Assembly: GCA_023417785.1 (NCBI GenBank)
Contig: JAEZEH010000155.1
Coordinates: 79,627-143,626, forward strand
From: Bacteroidota bacterium
GTDB taxonomy: Bacteria > Bacteroidota > Bacteroidia > Cytophagales > Cyclobacteriaceae
Direction: 5' to 3'
Length of the DNA: 64,000 nucleotides
Under the pieces are notes generated by a model. The model saw only the letters and a list, made by a program, of their open reading frames with translations, ran no database searches and was not told the DNA's origin. The position numbers and the translations under genes are program-made. Below, piece after piece: positions 26,861-34,968 of the stretch. Numbering within the stretch: position 1 is the stretch's first letter; each line of letters begins with the position of its first letter.

Positions 26861-28183
26861 TCACGTCGTTTGAAAAGAGCTCTTTGTATGGAATCGGTCC
26901 TCGCGTTGCCACCATCCCGGTTGCTCCAGCCACTCCTCCGTAGAAACAACTCCCCGGGTTACATCCCTGACGAAAGTAGCGTTCAGGGTTTCCATTATTG
27001 GCTCATGTCTTATGTCGAATGCTCCGGGTTCGTACTCGGCCTCGCCAATGGACGTAACCAGTTTGTTCCATCCAAACTCACCCAGCAACGCCCAAAACGT
27101 TACGGCCCTGACATCCACGCCCCGTGACAGCGATGCGCGAACATCGTCTAATACATGACATAGCCACCGTACCTGTTCGTCTTCGCTGCAGCTTAGATAA
27201 GCCTCCGTAACAGCGAGTGGGATTCTGAAACGTTCCCAGGCTTCGGCAAGTAATACCTGCAGCCCGAAGGGTTCATCATGCCGAACGCGTATTGCTTCAG
27301 TATCAACATAAGAATCACGGCCGTTTCCTCCGTGCATATGGTCCGGGTAATACTCTATCTCAGGATCAAGGAATCGCTCCGAAGTGAGATAATGGTTAAA
27401 ACCGGCGATATCCGGAACACAAGCATTCTCTTCAAAAAAAGCAAAATCGCGTTCACCCATGCCCGCCCATTTGAAATAGTCCCATAGCGGATGATCGTTG
27501 TTTACCCTCCCCATGAGTAAGTCGTATGTAAGCCATCGACGCTCGTTCTCAAAGTCCGCCTGATAACGCAACGCTTCCCCGGCGTATGTTTTGCCCAGGT
27601 CATCGGTTTGAACAAGTTTCGCATCGCGGTTCACTTCCCTGATAGCTTTCATGCTAAGCACTATGCCCTTCACTTGATTGAGCAACATCTTCAGAAAAGC
27701 ATGATCGGATTTTTTATGCGGATACCAGAACCCGTAGAGACCACTGAATCGCGCCGTTGTCAGCGGTTCATTTACTGGCGTGTAATACGTCACCCAGGGA
27801 AATGTCTGTGCTACCTGACCAGCATACGCTGCCAGTTTTTGAGGGAACGCTTCATCAAGGAGGTCGGTAAACGCAGGCCCACTGCCGTGATGAAGCAGTC
27901 CCACAATCGGATCGACCCCGAGATCACGTAATGAACTCAACTGCCGCTGTGCCCACGTCCATTTGATCGGGTGACGCTGATGAGGCTGATGCACCTCCCA
28001 AAGCACGGGATACCGAAGCCGCGAAACCCCAAGTGAAGCGATCCGGGCGATATCATCAGAACGGTTATAATGTCCCGTAAAAGAACATTGATCATAGAAG
28101 TCATCTCCCACCCTGTTAATGGTGCATTCCACACCACCCCATACTTCAAACGCTGAGGGTTGGTCGCGCTTTTCCATTACCAT
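26861..28183 (-). CDS. Glycoside hydrolase family 1-like protein
   Basis: A 440-residue TIM-barrel protein of the GH1 fold. The acid/base Glu139 is in TPVNEP and the probable nucleophile Glu327 in LAVTEAYL, where GH1 enzymes usually have TENG; the change and the shorter chain suggest an unusual substrate or a lost activity. GH1-like modules of this sort are also found fused to dTDP-4-dehydrorhamnose reductase in other bacteria. No signal peptide. It overlaps the end of the mutase gene by about 38 bp (Met3 would give 32), so it is translationally coupled to it and probably acts on the galactofuranose-containing product or a precursor. Confidence 0.75.
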   Translation of the reverse strand: MVMEKRDQPSAFEVWGGVECTINRVGDDFYDQCSFTGHYNRSDDIARIASLGVSRLRYPVLWEVHQPHQRHPIKWTWAQRQLSSLRDLGVDPIVGLLHHGSGPAFTDLLDEAFPQKLAAYAGQVAQTFPWVTYYTPVNEPLTTARFSGLYGFWYPHKKSDHAFLKMLLNQVKGIVLSMKAIREVNRDAKLVQTDDLGKTYAGEALRYQADFENERRWLTYDLLMGRVNNDHPLWDYFKWAGMGERDFAFFEENACVPDIAGFNHYLTSERFLDPEIEYYPDHMHGGNGRDSYVDTEAIRVRHDEPFGLQVLLAEAWERFRIPLAVTEAYLSCSEDEQVRWLCHVLDDVRASLSRGVDVRAVTFWALLGEFGWNKLVTSIGEAEYEPGAFDIRHEPIMETLNATFVRDVTRGVVSTEEWLEQPGWWQREDRFHTKSSFQTT

Positions 28184-29285
28184 TGATTTCCACAGGTCTT
28201 GTGATTAATTTCTTGAACAGGGTCAGTGACTGAGCTACGACCTGATCCATATTATAGTATTTGTACGTGGCCAGCCTTCCTGTAAACCAGGTATTCTTCA
28301 TCTCCCCAGCAAGGGCCTCATACTTCTTATAGACTTCGGCATTCTCCTGTCGGGGAATTGGATAATATGGGTCGCCTTCCGCCGTAGGATACTCATATAC
28401 CACGGTTGTCTTCCTGTGTTGCTGACCCGTCAGATACTTGAATTCCGTAATGCGGGTGTATGCATAATCATTTGGATAATTTATCGTACCCGTGCTTTGG
28501 TATCGTTCCAAGTCGTAGGTTTCAAATTTGAAATCGATGGACCGGTAAGGCAATTTCCCATAACAATAGTTGAAGTATTCATCAATCGGGCCTGTATAGA
28601 TCAGATTCTTATAAGGGACTACATCAGCGATCTCACGGTAATCGGTGTTCAGCATTGTTTTGATATTGGGATGCGTGAGCATATTCTCAAACATCCGCGT
28701 GTATCCGTGAAGGGGCATCAGCTGAAAAGTGTCGGTGAAATACCGGTTGTCGCGATTTACCCTCACCGGTACACGCGCAGCTACCGATGCGTCGAGTTGT
28801 GAAGGATCAAGATCCCATTGTTTTTTTGTGTAGCCCCTGAAAAACTTTTCGTAAAGCTCCCGTCCTACTTTAGATATAACGACATCCTCCGACGTCTGAA
28901 CCTTACTTATTTGTTCAGCCTTTGCCTCGAAGAACTTACCAACGCCTTCAGAGCAAAGATTAAGTCCGTAAAGCTGATTAATCGTATTAAGATTTATCGG
29001 AATAGGCAGTAGTTGCCCGTCGACACTGGCAAGCACGCGGTGTTCATATGGGCGCCATGCAGTGAACTGACCCAGGTAATCGATGATCGTCCTGGAATTC
29101 GTATGAAAGATGTGCGGCCCGTACTTGTGGATCAACACGCCATCTTCGTTGTAAAAATCATAGGCGTTTCCGGCAATATGATTTCGTTGATCTATTATCA
29201 GCACTTTCTTGTTAGCAACGGACGCCAATCGTTCAGCCAGAACGCTTCCTGCAAACCCCGCTCCTACTATCAAATAATCAAACAT
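28146..29285 (-). CDS. glf: UDP-galactopyranose mutase
   Basis: A 379-residue cytosolic flavoenzyme that converts UDP-galactopyranose to UDP-galactofuranose using reduced FAD. The FAD-binding motif VGAGFAGSVLAERLA lies at the N-terminus, and the family motifs RNHIAGNAYD, KYGPHIFHT and FRGYTKKQWDLDPSQLD are present. The substrate-binding arginine region GRLATYKYYNMDQV near the C-terminus is intact. It overlaps the glycosyltransferase gene by 8 bp and the GH1-like gene by about 38 bp. UDP-galactose for it can come from GalE. Confidence 0.95.
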   Translation of the reverse strand: MFDYLIVGAGFAGSVLAERLASVANKKVLIIDQRNHIAGNAYDFYNEDGVLIHKYGPHIFHTNSRTIIDYLGQFTAWRPYEHRVLASVDGQLLPIPINLNTINQLYGLNLCSEGVGKFFEAKAEQISKVQTSEDVVISKVGRELYEKFFRGYTKKQWDLDPSQLDASVAARVPVRVNRDNRYFTDTFQLMPLHGYTRMFENMLTHPNIKTMLNTDYREIADVVPYKNLIYTGPIDEYFNYCYGKLPYRSIDFKFETYDLERYQSTGTINYPNDYAYTRITEFKYLTGQQHRKTTVVYEYPTAEGDPYYPIPRQENAEVYKKYEALAGEMKNTWFTGRLATYKYYNMDQVVAQSLTLFKKLITRPVEINGNGKARPTLSV

Positions 29286-30444
29286 ATTCCTCTCCTTTAG
29301 CGTTATTAACTATTTCTACCGGTCCTTCTTCCATTGTCGTTTCGATGACCTGCAACATTTCGTTGTATGTAATATCCCAGGACGAAAGACTTAAGAAGTC
29401 ATCCACTTTTTCAAGCCACGCCGACCTATCCTTGTTCACAAGTTCCTCCTCTGCAACCTTTACAAACTCTTCAGGCGTCCCGGCGATTCGAACCAATCCT
29501 TTGTTGCCATAAGGGCGTATAACATCTATAATAGGCGTTGAAACCACGGGCTTTCCTGCTGCAAGATATTCCGGTGTCTTGGTCGGACTGATATATCGTG
29601 TTGCTTCGTTATGCGCGAATGGAATAAGCGCGATGTCCCACCCGGCAATATATTCGGGAAGTTCTTTATACGACTTGCTCCCCAGGTAGTGAATGTTCGG
29701 AAAATTAGGCAGCGAAAGCGGATCAATTTTCACAACCGGCCCGATCATCACGAACTGCCACTCCGGGCGCATACTCGCCACTTTTTCGAGCAGGTCTATG
29801 TCAAGTCTTTCGTCAATCACGCCAAAGAACCCTAAACGCGGATGAGGTATTTGCTCTTGTTCCGGTACATCCTTTTCTATCGATCTGGTGCGACCGAAAT
29901 GATGACGATCTATGCTACTTGGAAAAAGATAGGTCCTCTTGTGGTACCGTTTCTTGGATTCAAAAAGGCTCTGCCCGCCGGCAAACACCACGTCGGCCCG
30001 GGTCATTAGTTCCTGCTCCAGCGTTTTCAGTTCGGGCGATGCAGCTTTAAACGCAGACAATTCATCCATGCAATCGTAGATCACAAAACGGGGTTCAAAT
30101 TCGCGCGAGAACTTAAGCGCCATGGGCGTATAATACCAAAACATGTAATCGGTTACACTTTCTTCGGAAAACATTTTCTCGATCAACTCCTGCAACCGGA
30201 AATGAATATCAGGCCGGGTATGATCACCTAATAAATGAGGTACAACGACTGTCACGTTTTCGTCAGAGACATAGAACTCTAACTTATCAGTTGCCGCGTT
30301 CAACATGGGCTCCTCGATAAAAAAAACACGAAAAGATTTCGCGAACCTTGATATCAGATGCTGGGGGCGCTGATAAACAAAGTTCCAACGCAGGTGAGAG
30401 AAGCATATCAGGTCTTTCACCTTTTTATATGGATTGCCATTCAT
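29278..30444 (-). CDS. GT-B-fold glycosyltransferase (GT1/GT4-like)
   Basis: A 388-residue cytosolic or membrane-associated glycosyltransferase. The N-terminus (LICFSHLRWNFVYQRPQHLISRF) is typical of a group often found beside UDP-galactopyranose mutase genes. The C-terminal nucleotide-sugar half has IALIPFAHNEATRYISPTKTPEYLAAGKPVVST, where the Glu in KTPEYLAAGKPV is the conserved GT-B position. With glf next door it could transfer galactofuranose, but the donor cannot be read from sequence. First gene of a three-gene operon. Confidence 0.85.
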   Translation of the reverse strand: MNGNPYKKVKDLICFSHLRWNFVYQRPQHLISRFAKSFRVFFIEEPMLNAATDKLEFYVSDENVTVVVPHLLGDHTRPDIHFRLQELIEKMFSEESVTDYMFWYYTPMALKFSREFEPRFVIYDCMDELSAFKAASPELKTLEQELMTRADVVFAGGQSLFESKKRYHKRTYLFPSSIDRHHFGRTRSIEKDVPEQEQIPHPRLGFFGVIDERLDIDLLEKVASMRPEWQFVMIGPVVKIDPLSLPNFPNIHYLGSKSYKELPEYIAGWDIALIPFAHNEATRYISPTKTPEYLAAGKPVVSTPIIDVIRPYGNKGLVRIAGTPEEFVKVAEEELVNKDRSAWLEKVDDFLSLSSWDITYNEMLQVIETTMEEGPVEIVNNAKGEEYV

Positions 30445-30469
30445 TAAAGTAGGGTTTTGTTGCTATTAA

Positions 30470-30550
30470 TGCATTCTTATGCCAAAGGTTTTTCAAGTCG
30501 CGGTAATTCTTATCAGATTGAATGTGGAAATCACGTAGAACATTATACTC
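30470..30550 (-). promoter_or_regulatory. Candidate stress-type promoter for the GT-glf-GH1 operon
   Basis: Minus-strand TGGCATAAGAATGCA at 30470-30484, GG 38 bp before the start codon; GC is present but one base too close for canonical sigma-54. The upstream site GTAGAACATTATACTC lies at 30535-30550. Confidence 0.5.
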
Positions 30551-30584
30551 AGAGCGTATATATCAACCGTTGACACTCCAACAA

Positions 30585-30608
30585 CAAAAAAAGGGCTTTA
30601 CGGAGCCC
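30585..30608 (-). terminator. Terminator after the YtxH/disordered-protein pair
   Basis: Stem GGGCT / AGCCC (plus an outer GA/TC) followed on the minus strand by seven T residues. Confidence 0.7.
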
Positions 30609-30655
30609 TCTTCTTGTTCGTGAACATGTTCACGAATTGACAATAATAAGTAATG

Positions 30656-30883
30656 TCACTTCGCCTTGCGTCTCGTCGAACTTTCTTTCCTTTCCGGATC
30701 CCTTTTTTCGGGATTCGAGGTATCGGCGTTTTCCGTTTCGGAGCTAACAGGAGATTCTGCCTGCCGCACAGAAGCCGGTTCATCAAAACCTCCCTCCTCA
30801 TGGGTACTTTGATTCACTGCCACTTCCTGTTCATCGGAATTCGTGATTCTCTTATCCGGGTCCGGGTCAGTCCGAGTCGTCAT
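30656..30883 (-). CDS. Small hydrophilic, probably disordered protein
   Basis: A 75-residue protein with almost no hydrophobic residues, rich in Glu, Asp, Ser, Thr and Arg, ending in a basic stretch (KRDPERKESSTRRKAK). It starts 1 bp after the YtxH stop codon, so the two are translationally coupled and share a terminator. I do not recognise a family. Such very hydrophilic small proteins are common among desiccation or osmotic stress genes, which fits the neighbours but is only an inference. It could also be a non-conserved reading frame. Confidence 0.5.
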   Translation of the reverse strand: MTTRTDPDPDKRITNSDEQEVAVNQSTHEEGGFDEPASVRQAESPVSSETENADTSNPEKRDPERKESSTRRKAK

Positions 30884-30884
30884 A

Positions 30885-31163
30885 TTATCCTCTTCTTCTG
30901 GCTAGATCATCTTTCATGGTATCAAACCCTTCCTCGGCATCGGCCTCCAGTGAGCTCAGGTCTTCAGAAGCACGGCTTCTTACCTCATCGATATATTCTT
31001 TTCCCTTCCCTACCAGATTCGATAGTTCATCTACCCAATCATCGGCGGTTTGTTTGAGATTTCTGCGCATGTCTGAACCTTTTTCTGGCGCGATCAGCAT
31101 ACCAATTACCAGACCAGCGGCCGCTGCGCCTAGTATTCCTACAAGTACTTTTGTTGTTTGCAT
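30885..31163 (-). CDS. YtxH domain-containing stress protein
   Basis: A 92-residue protein with the YtxH signature: an Ala/Gly-rich membrane segment running into the conserved APEKGSDMR motif (LGAAAAGLVIGMLIAPEKG), then an amphipathic, highly charged helix likely to form a coiled coil. YtxH proteins belong to the sigma-B general stress regulon in Bacillus. Here the gene is the first of a two-gene unit and carries the shared promoter elements. Confidence 0.88.
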   Translation of the reverse strand: MQTTKVLVGILGAAAAGLVIGMLIAPEKGSDMRRNLKQTADDWVDELSNLVGKGKEYIDEVRSRASEDLSSLEADAEEGFDTMKDDLARRRG

Positions 31164-31209
31164 AGCCTTATCAACTGTTTACGTTTTTTAATTATTACAA
31201 TAAAGATGT

Positions 31210-31271
31210 TAAAAATATGATACCTAAACCCAGCGGGTGAAACCTCCAATTGTTGTAGACGCTTATCTACA
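31210..31271 (-). promoter_or_regulatory. Candidate stress-type promoter for YtxH gene
   Basis: Minus-strand AGGTATCATATTTTTA at 31210-31225 (one mismatch to GGCAY; GG 60 bp before the start codon). Upstream is a perfect inverted repeat TGTAGA-N6-TCTACA at 31254-31271. Confidence 0.45.
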
Positions 31272-31335
31272 TCGGGTCGCTGTAAATGCGCATTGTAATG
31301 TGGTGGCTGCCCATTGTAAGTTTAGACACTCATGG

Positions 31336-31482
31336 TCAGGCTCGCCGGATAATTCCCAACAAGAGGGCAATCACGGCGATAACCAGGAGAATGTGAATAA
31401 GACCTGAGACGCTATAGTAAAAGACGCCCAGAAGCCAGCCAATGATCAGGATGACAGCGATAATATACAAGATACTTCTCAT
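31336..31482 (-). CDS. lmo0937-family small membrane protein
   Basis: A 48-residue protein, MRSILYIIAVILIIGWLLGV at its start, that I translated by hand. It has two membrane segments (about 3-20 and 27-44) with the family-typical LYIIAVILIIGWLLG and IHILLVIAVIALLL blocks, ending in RRA. The family is known from stress-induced small membrane proteins in Firmicutes and Bacteroidota. Its function is unknown. It is a single-gene unit following the MCE gene. Confidence 0.85.
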   Translation of the reverse strand: MRSILYIIAVILIIGWLLGVFYYSVSGLIHILLVIAVIALLLGIIRRA

Positions 31483-31512
31483 GATGTTAGTGTGTTTGTT
31501 TCACGAAGCCGT

Positions 31513-31527
31513 TAAAATCTACTGCCA
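31513..31527 (-). promoter_or_regulatory. Candidate stress-type promoter for lmo0937-family gene
   Basis: Minus-strand TGGCAGTAGATTTTA, GG 44 bp before the start codon. It departs from the shared pattern at the last base of GGCAY. No GTAGAA site is seen upstream, where the MCE gene begins. Confidence 0.35.
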
Positions 31528-31542
31528 CTAGGTAGGGCTTGT

Positions 31543-32520
31543 CTATTTATTTCCGCGGGCTTCCGCACGCTCCTTTTTCCGGAAGAAGCCACGAAGCAGG
31601 AAGTTGTGCTGCATCGCTTCCATGTTGTCATCAAACTTAGCAGAAGCAGACTCCGCATTCTCGAGTGTCTCCTTAAGGCGTTCCGCAAACAATGTGTCGG
31701 CAAGCAATACACCAATCGCATTGTTGCCCTGATTCATCTTATCTATGAGCGATTCGATACCCTGCGACATTTCCGCAGAATTTTTGCTTACTTCCCTTAC
31801 GTTTGCGAGCGTTTGATCAAAAACATAGTTTAGGGTCGTATCAGTGGCAAGTTTATGAATAAGCCCTTCACCACTATTAAGCTTCGTCAGCATGGCATGA
31901 AGCTCCTGCGACGCCAGCGATGTCTGTGTCGTCGTTTCACGAATACGTTCTGCCGCCATTCGAAGATCCTGAGCAAATTTGCCATCGTGCAGTAATTCAC
32001 CGACTATTCCCTGACCCCGCGCAATCTTCTCCGACAAGTCTTTCAGGTTATCGGTAAGGCTTCTGGTGTTATCTCCAACGTCGCGGGCGATATTGATCAA
32101 CTCTTGTGTATCCGTGGGCGACAATGCCCCAATGGTATCAGTATCCTGGATCACCTGTTCGGAAACACCAGGTCTGATAACAACGATCTTGCTTCCTACA
32201 AGCCCATCCGAACCGATGGAGGCCGTCGCATCCCTTTTAATGAAACGGTTCTGATTCTCTTTCAGGTTTAACGTCACAACTACACGTCCTTCTGTAACGA
32301 TGCGGACTTGTCTGACGGTACCAATTTTCACCCCGGACAACCAGACATTGTCTCCTTCTTTTAGCCCTTCAACGTTTTTGAAGATTGCGTGCGTTGTAAA
32401 AGTGCTGCTAAACAGGTTGTTTTCGCTTCCTACCAGAAACACGGCTGCAAAGAACAAAACCAGTCCCGCCAGCACGAAAATTCCCAGTTTAATATGTTGT
32501 TGAACTTCTTTAGATTTCAT
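31543..32520 (-). CDS. MlaD-family MCE-domain protein, lipid ABC transporter substrate component
   Basis: A 325-residue protein with an N-terminal membrane anchor (about 12-30), one MCE domain (about 38-120; FKNVEGLKEGDNVWLSGVKIGTV, SIGSDGLVGSKIVVI), and a long coiled-coil-like helical region after it (about 130-305). MCE proteins form hexameric rings that carry phospholipids between the membranes. It starts 17 bp after the ATPase gene. The long helical tail, unlike compact E. coli MlaD, resembles MCE proteins that build a tunnel across the periplasm. Confidence 0.92.
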   Translation of the reverse strand: MKSKEVQQHIKLGIFVLAGLVLFFAAVFLVGSENNLFSSTFTTHAIFKNVEGLKEGDNVWLSGVKIGTVRQVRIVTEGRVVVTLNLKENQNRFIKRDATASIGSDGLVGSKIVVIRPGVSEQVIQDTDTIGALSPTDTQELINIARDVGDNTRSLTDNLKDLSEKIARGQGIVGELLHDGKFAQDLRMAAERIRETTTQTSLASQELHAMLTKLNSGEGLIHKLATDTTLNYVFDQTLANVREVSKNSAEMSQGIESLIDKMNQGNNAIGVLLADTLFAERLKETLENAESASAKFDDNMEAMQHNFLLRGFFRKKERAEARGNK

Positions 32521-32537
32521 ACCGTTTCGCTATTCGA

Positions 32538-33326
32538 TTAACAAAAGTTGTAGCTGAAAAACGCTTCCAGCTCCGGGTTTTTGGTGTGTCGCAACTCGTC
32601 GAATGTTCCCTCCAGCGCACTCACACCATCTATCAGCACTACAATTCTGTCGCCAGTCTCCCGGGCGGATGCGATGTCGTGGGTTATGATAATGGAAGAT
32701 GTATTGTATTTGTCCCGAACCGCCACAATCAAATCATTGATTTCCCGGGAAGTTATCGGATCAAGGCCCGACGTGGGTTCGTCGTATAACATTATCTTCG
32801 GCTGAAGGATAAGCGTGCGCGCTATGCCGATTCGTTTCTTCATACCCCCCGAAAGTTCCGCCGGAAATTGATCCACGGCTTGTGCCAGACCCACGTCATC
32901 CAGCGCATTCATGATCCGTTCGTCAAGTTCACGCTGATCCTGAATGCCCAGGTTTCGTTTCAGGGGAAACTCAAGATTTTCTCTCACTGTCATCGAATCA
33001 TAGAGGGCGCTTCCCTGAAACGAGAATCCTACCTGCTTACGAAGTTCATTCAATTCTTTCACACCTAAACGGGCCACATCGTAGCCAAGTACATTGATTT
33101 CACCGGCATCGGCACGAATTAATCCGACCATACATTTTATCGTTACCGATTTGCCCGTACCTGAACGTCCGAGTACCACCAGATTCTCACCCTCATACAA
33201 GTCGAGACTAACGTCTTTCAGCACCTGTTTATCATTGAACGACTTCTGAAGATTACGAATCTTCACTACCCGTTTGTCTTCCGAGTGTAGAATTTGTGGG
33301 TCCTTATGTTCCTCGCGATGCAGCAT
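32538..33326 (-). CDS. MlaF-type ABC transporter ATPase
   Basis: A 262-residue cytosolic ATPase. Walker A is VVLGRSGTGKSVTIK, the signature motif is LSGGMKKRIGIAR, and Walker B is KIMLYDEPTSGLDP, followed by the switch His in IIITHD. The sequence RSGTGKSV with the MKKR signature is typical of the MlaF group. Its start codon shares one base with the permease stop codon (TAATG), showing tight coupling. It powers lipid movement through the permease and MCE protein. Confidence 0.93.
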   Translation of the reverse strand: MLHREEHKDPQILHSEDKRVVKIRNLQKSFNDKQVLKDVSLDLYEGENLVVLGRSGTGKSVTIKCMVGLIRADAGEINVLGYDVARLGVKELNELRKQVGFSFQGSALYDSMTVRENLEFPLKRNLGIQDQRELDERIMNALDDVGLAQAVDQFPAELSGGMKKRIGIARTLILQPKIMLYDEPTSGLDPITSREINDLIVAVRDKYNTSSIIITHDIASARETGDRIVVLIDGVSALEGTFDELRHTKNPELEAFFSYNFC

Positions 33327-34069
33327 TAGCGGAAGAGGTTGAGAAACTGGATCGAAACCAGATCAATTACAAAAATAAATATCATCGACACGACTACTGA
33401 TGTATTTGCTGCCTTGCCCACCCCGGATGTTCCGCCGGATGTATGATATCCTGCGTAACAGCTGATAATGCCAATGGCAAAACCAAAGAAGGCCGACTTG
33501 ACCAATGAAGAGAAAATATCGAGATAGGTAATCGAAACAGACACTTCATTAAAAAAGAGTAGAAAGCTCGAATTATTCGTCATGTTTACCATCATATAGG
33601 ATCCCAGCAAAGCGATTACGTCGGCGTAAACCACGAGTACGGGAAGCATTAATGTGGTAGCGAGTACTCTTGTTACCACGAGGTAACCGAATGGACGGGT
33701 ACCTGATACTTCCATCGCGTCGATCTGCTCTGATACCCTCATGCTTCCAAGCTCAGCACCGATGTTTGAGCCAAGCTTGCCCGCGCAAATTAGTCCGGTA
33801 ATCAGCGGACCGAGGGAACGAACCACGGCCTGTGAAACAAGTGAAGGCAACCAGGATTCAGCGCCAAAAGAAGCAAGTGAAGGTCGCGATTGCTTCGTGA
33901 ACACAACCCCCGCTATAAAACCGGTGAAGCCTATTAAGAATAATGACCGATAGCCAATCACAAAACACTGATTGAGCGTCTCCCGAAGTTCAAATGACGT
34001 GAATAAGTGGCGGATAGTCTTACCAATGAATTTTGCAATTCTGGCAAGTTCAATCAAGAATCTTTCCAT
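33326..34069 (-). CDS. MlaE-type ABC transporter permease
   Basis: A 247-residue inner-membrane permease with five or six hydrophobic segments. The family blocks SLFLIGFTGFIAGVV, GPLITGLICAGKLGSNIGAELGSMRVSEQIDAMEV and GTSGVGKAANTSVV are present; the EQIDAMEV motif is the family hallmark. First gene of the permease-ATPase-MCE operon. No MlaB or MlaC partner is encoded in the window. No GGCAY element was noticed in front of it. Confidence 0.93.
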   Translation of the reverse strand: MERFLIELARIAKFIGKTIRHLFTSFELRETLNQCFVIGYRSLFLIGFTGFIAGVVFTKQSRPSLASFGAESWLPSLVSQAVVRSLGPLITGLICAGKLGSNIGAELGSMRVSEQIDAMEVSGTRPFGYLVVTRVLATTLMLPVLVVYADVIALLGSYMMVNMTNNSSFLLFFNEVSVSITYLDIFSSLVKSAFFGFAIGIISCYAGYHTSGGTSGVGKAANTSVVVSMIFIFVIDLVSIQFLNLFR

Positions 34070-34124
34070 CTAACCCTTTAATAAAATCTAAGGGTTTAAA
34101 AAGATAATGCCAGTTTCCGTCCGC

Positions 34125-34469
34125 TTAAGCAAGAAGCGACCGGATTCGCGAGAGGGTTACAGGTTTGCGCAGCACATTTACATTTGGGCGCTGGTATTTC
34201 TCCGGATCGAAATCATACGCGCTAACCAAATTTATCCGGCAATTCGGAATCTTCGCCTGAATAACGTCAAGATGTTCCCACCCCAAACCGTCGGGAAGGT
34301 TATTATCAAGAAAGATAATGTCCGGTCTTTCGGCGTCAACCAATTCCAAACCCCGCCGGAGTGTTAGCGCGGTGAATACTGTGTACTTGAGCTGCGTAAG
34401 GAACGTCTTCCAAAGTATACAGGAGTCTGGTTCGTCATCGATGATAAGGACTTTGTCCGGAGTTTCCAT
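34125..34469 (-). CDS. Single-domain response regulator
   Basis: About 114 residues from the ATG ending at 34469 (METPDKVLIIDDEPDS); a longer frame to 34544 lacks a sensible N-terminus. It is a CheY-like receiver with the acidic pair IIDDE, the phospho-acceptor Asp in IIFLDNNLPDG, and the conserved Lys in VLRKPV. No output domain follows, so it should act by protein contact. It is encoded alone, divergent from the YqjE-like gene; the histidine kinases at 37-40 kb are possible partners. Confidence 0.82.
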   Translation of the reverse strand: METPDKVLIIDDEPDSCILWKTFLTQLKYTVFTALTLRRGLELVDAERPDIIFLDNNLPDGLGWEHLDVIQAKIPNCRINLVSAYDFDPEKYQRPNVNVLRKPVTLSRIRSLLA

Positions 34470-34527
34470 ACCTGTAATAAGGGAAATAACATCTGAAAAG
34501 TTACCACATTGGCAGGAAAAGTTTTCG

Positions 34528-34586
34528 TGTAGAAACAAATTCACAGGATTTCGTCACGCAAACCTGGACACGGCACAACTTTTTTG
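34528..34586 (+). promoter_or_regulatory. Candidate stress-type promoter for YqjE-like gene
   Basis: CGGCACAACTTTTTTG at 34571-34586, GG 55 bp before the start codon, and TGTAGAA at 34528-34534 upstream. Confidence 0.5.
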
Positions 34587-34626
34587 TTAACCAAGGTATG
34601 AATGATCTCTAAACTGAAAATACCAT

Positions 34627-34968
34627 ATGAAAGAACTTAAACATAAAGCGGAGAACCTTACGGATCACGTTACGGAGTATATTGAAACGTATTTTACGCT
34701 GAACGTACTGAAAGCCACTGACAAAGCAGCCGGCGCCGCATCTGCGAGCATAACCGGCATTCTTATCGGCGTGTTTGCCTTTTTCTTTCTCCTTCTGGTG
34801 AGTATAGGTGTTGGCCATTGGCTCGGCCGGCTTATGGATAATATGCTCGCGGGATTCGCCATTATAGCCGGCTTCTATGCGTTGTTGGCAGTGTTGCTAA
34901 TCGCGCTGCGCAAAAGCGTTATTCTACCTTTCTTAAAAAACATGATAATCAAGAGTGCATATGAATAG
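34627..34968 (+). CDS. YqjE/holin-superfamily-III-like membrane protein
   Basis: A 113-residue protein with two strong membrane segments (about 44-66 and 73-94; GVFAFFFLLLVSIGVG and AGFAIIAGFYALLAVLLIALR) and charged amphipathic ends. Databases often name this group phage holin family, but the layout is that of the chromosomal YqjE proteins found with YqjD/YqjK-like partners in stress loci. There is no phage gene nearby. The next gene overlaps its end by 8 bp. Confidence 0.78.
   Translation: MKELKHKAENLTDHVTEYIETYFTLNVLKATDKAAGAASASITGILIGVFAFFFLLLVSIGVGHWLGRLMDNMLAGFAIIAGFYALLAVLLIALRKSVILPFLKNMIIKSAYE

Noticed and set aside
30598..30801. Minus-strand frame of 67 codons overlapping the hydrophilic gene
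   Set aside because: Alternative frame within the 30656-30883 gene and its terminator; very basic, out of frame and not coupled to YtxH.
34627..34968. Prophage holin
   Set aside because: Database names would suggest a holin, but no phage gene is nearby and the layout matches chromosomal YqjE-type proteins.
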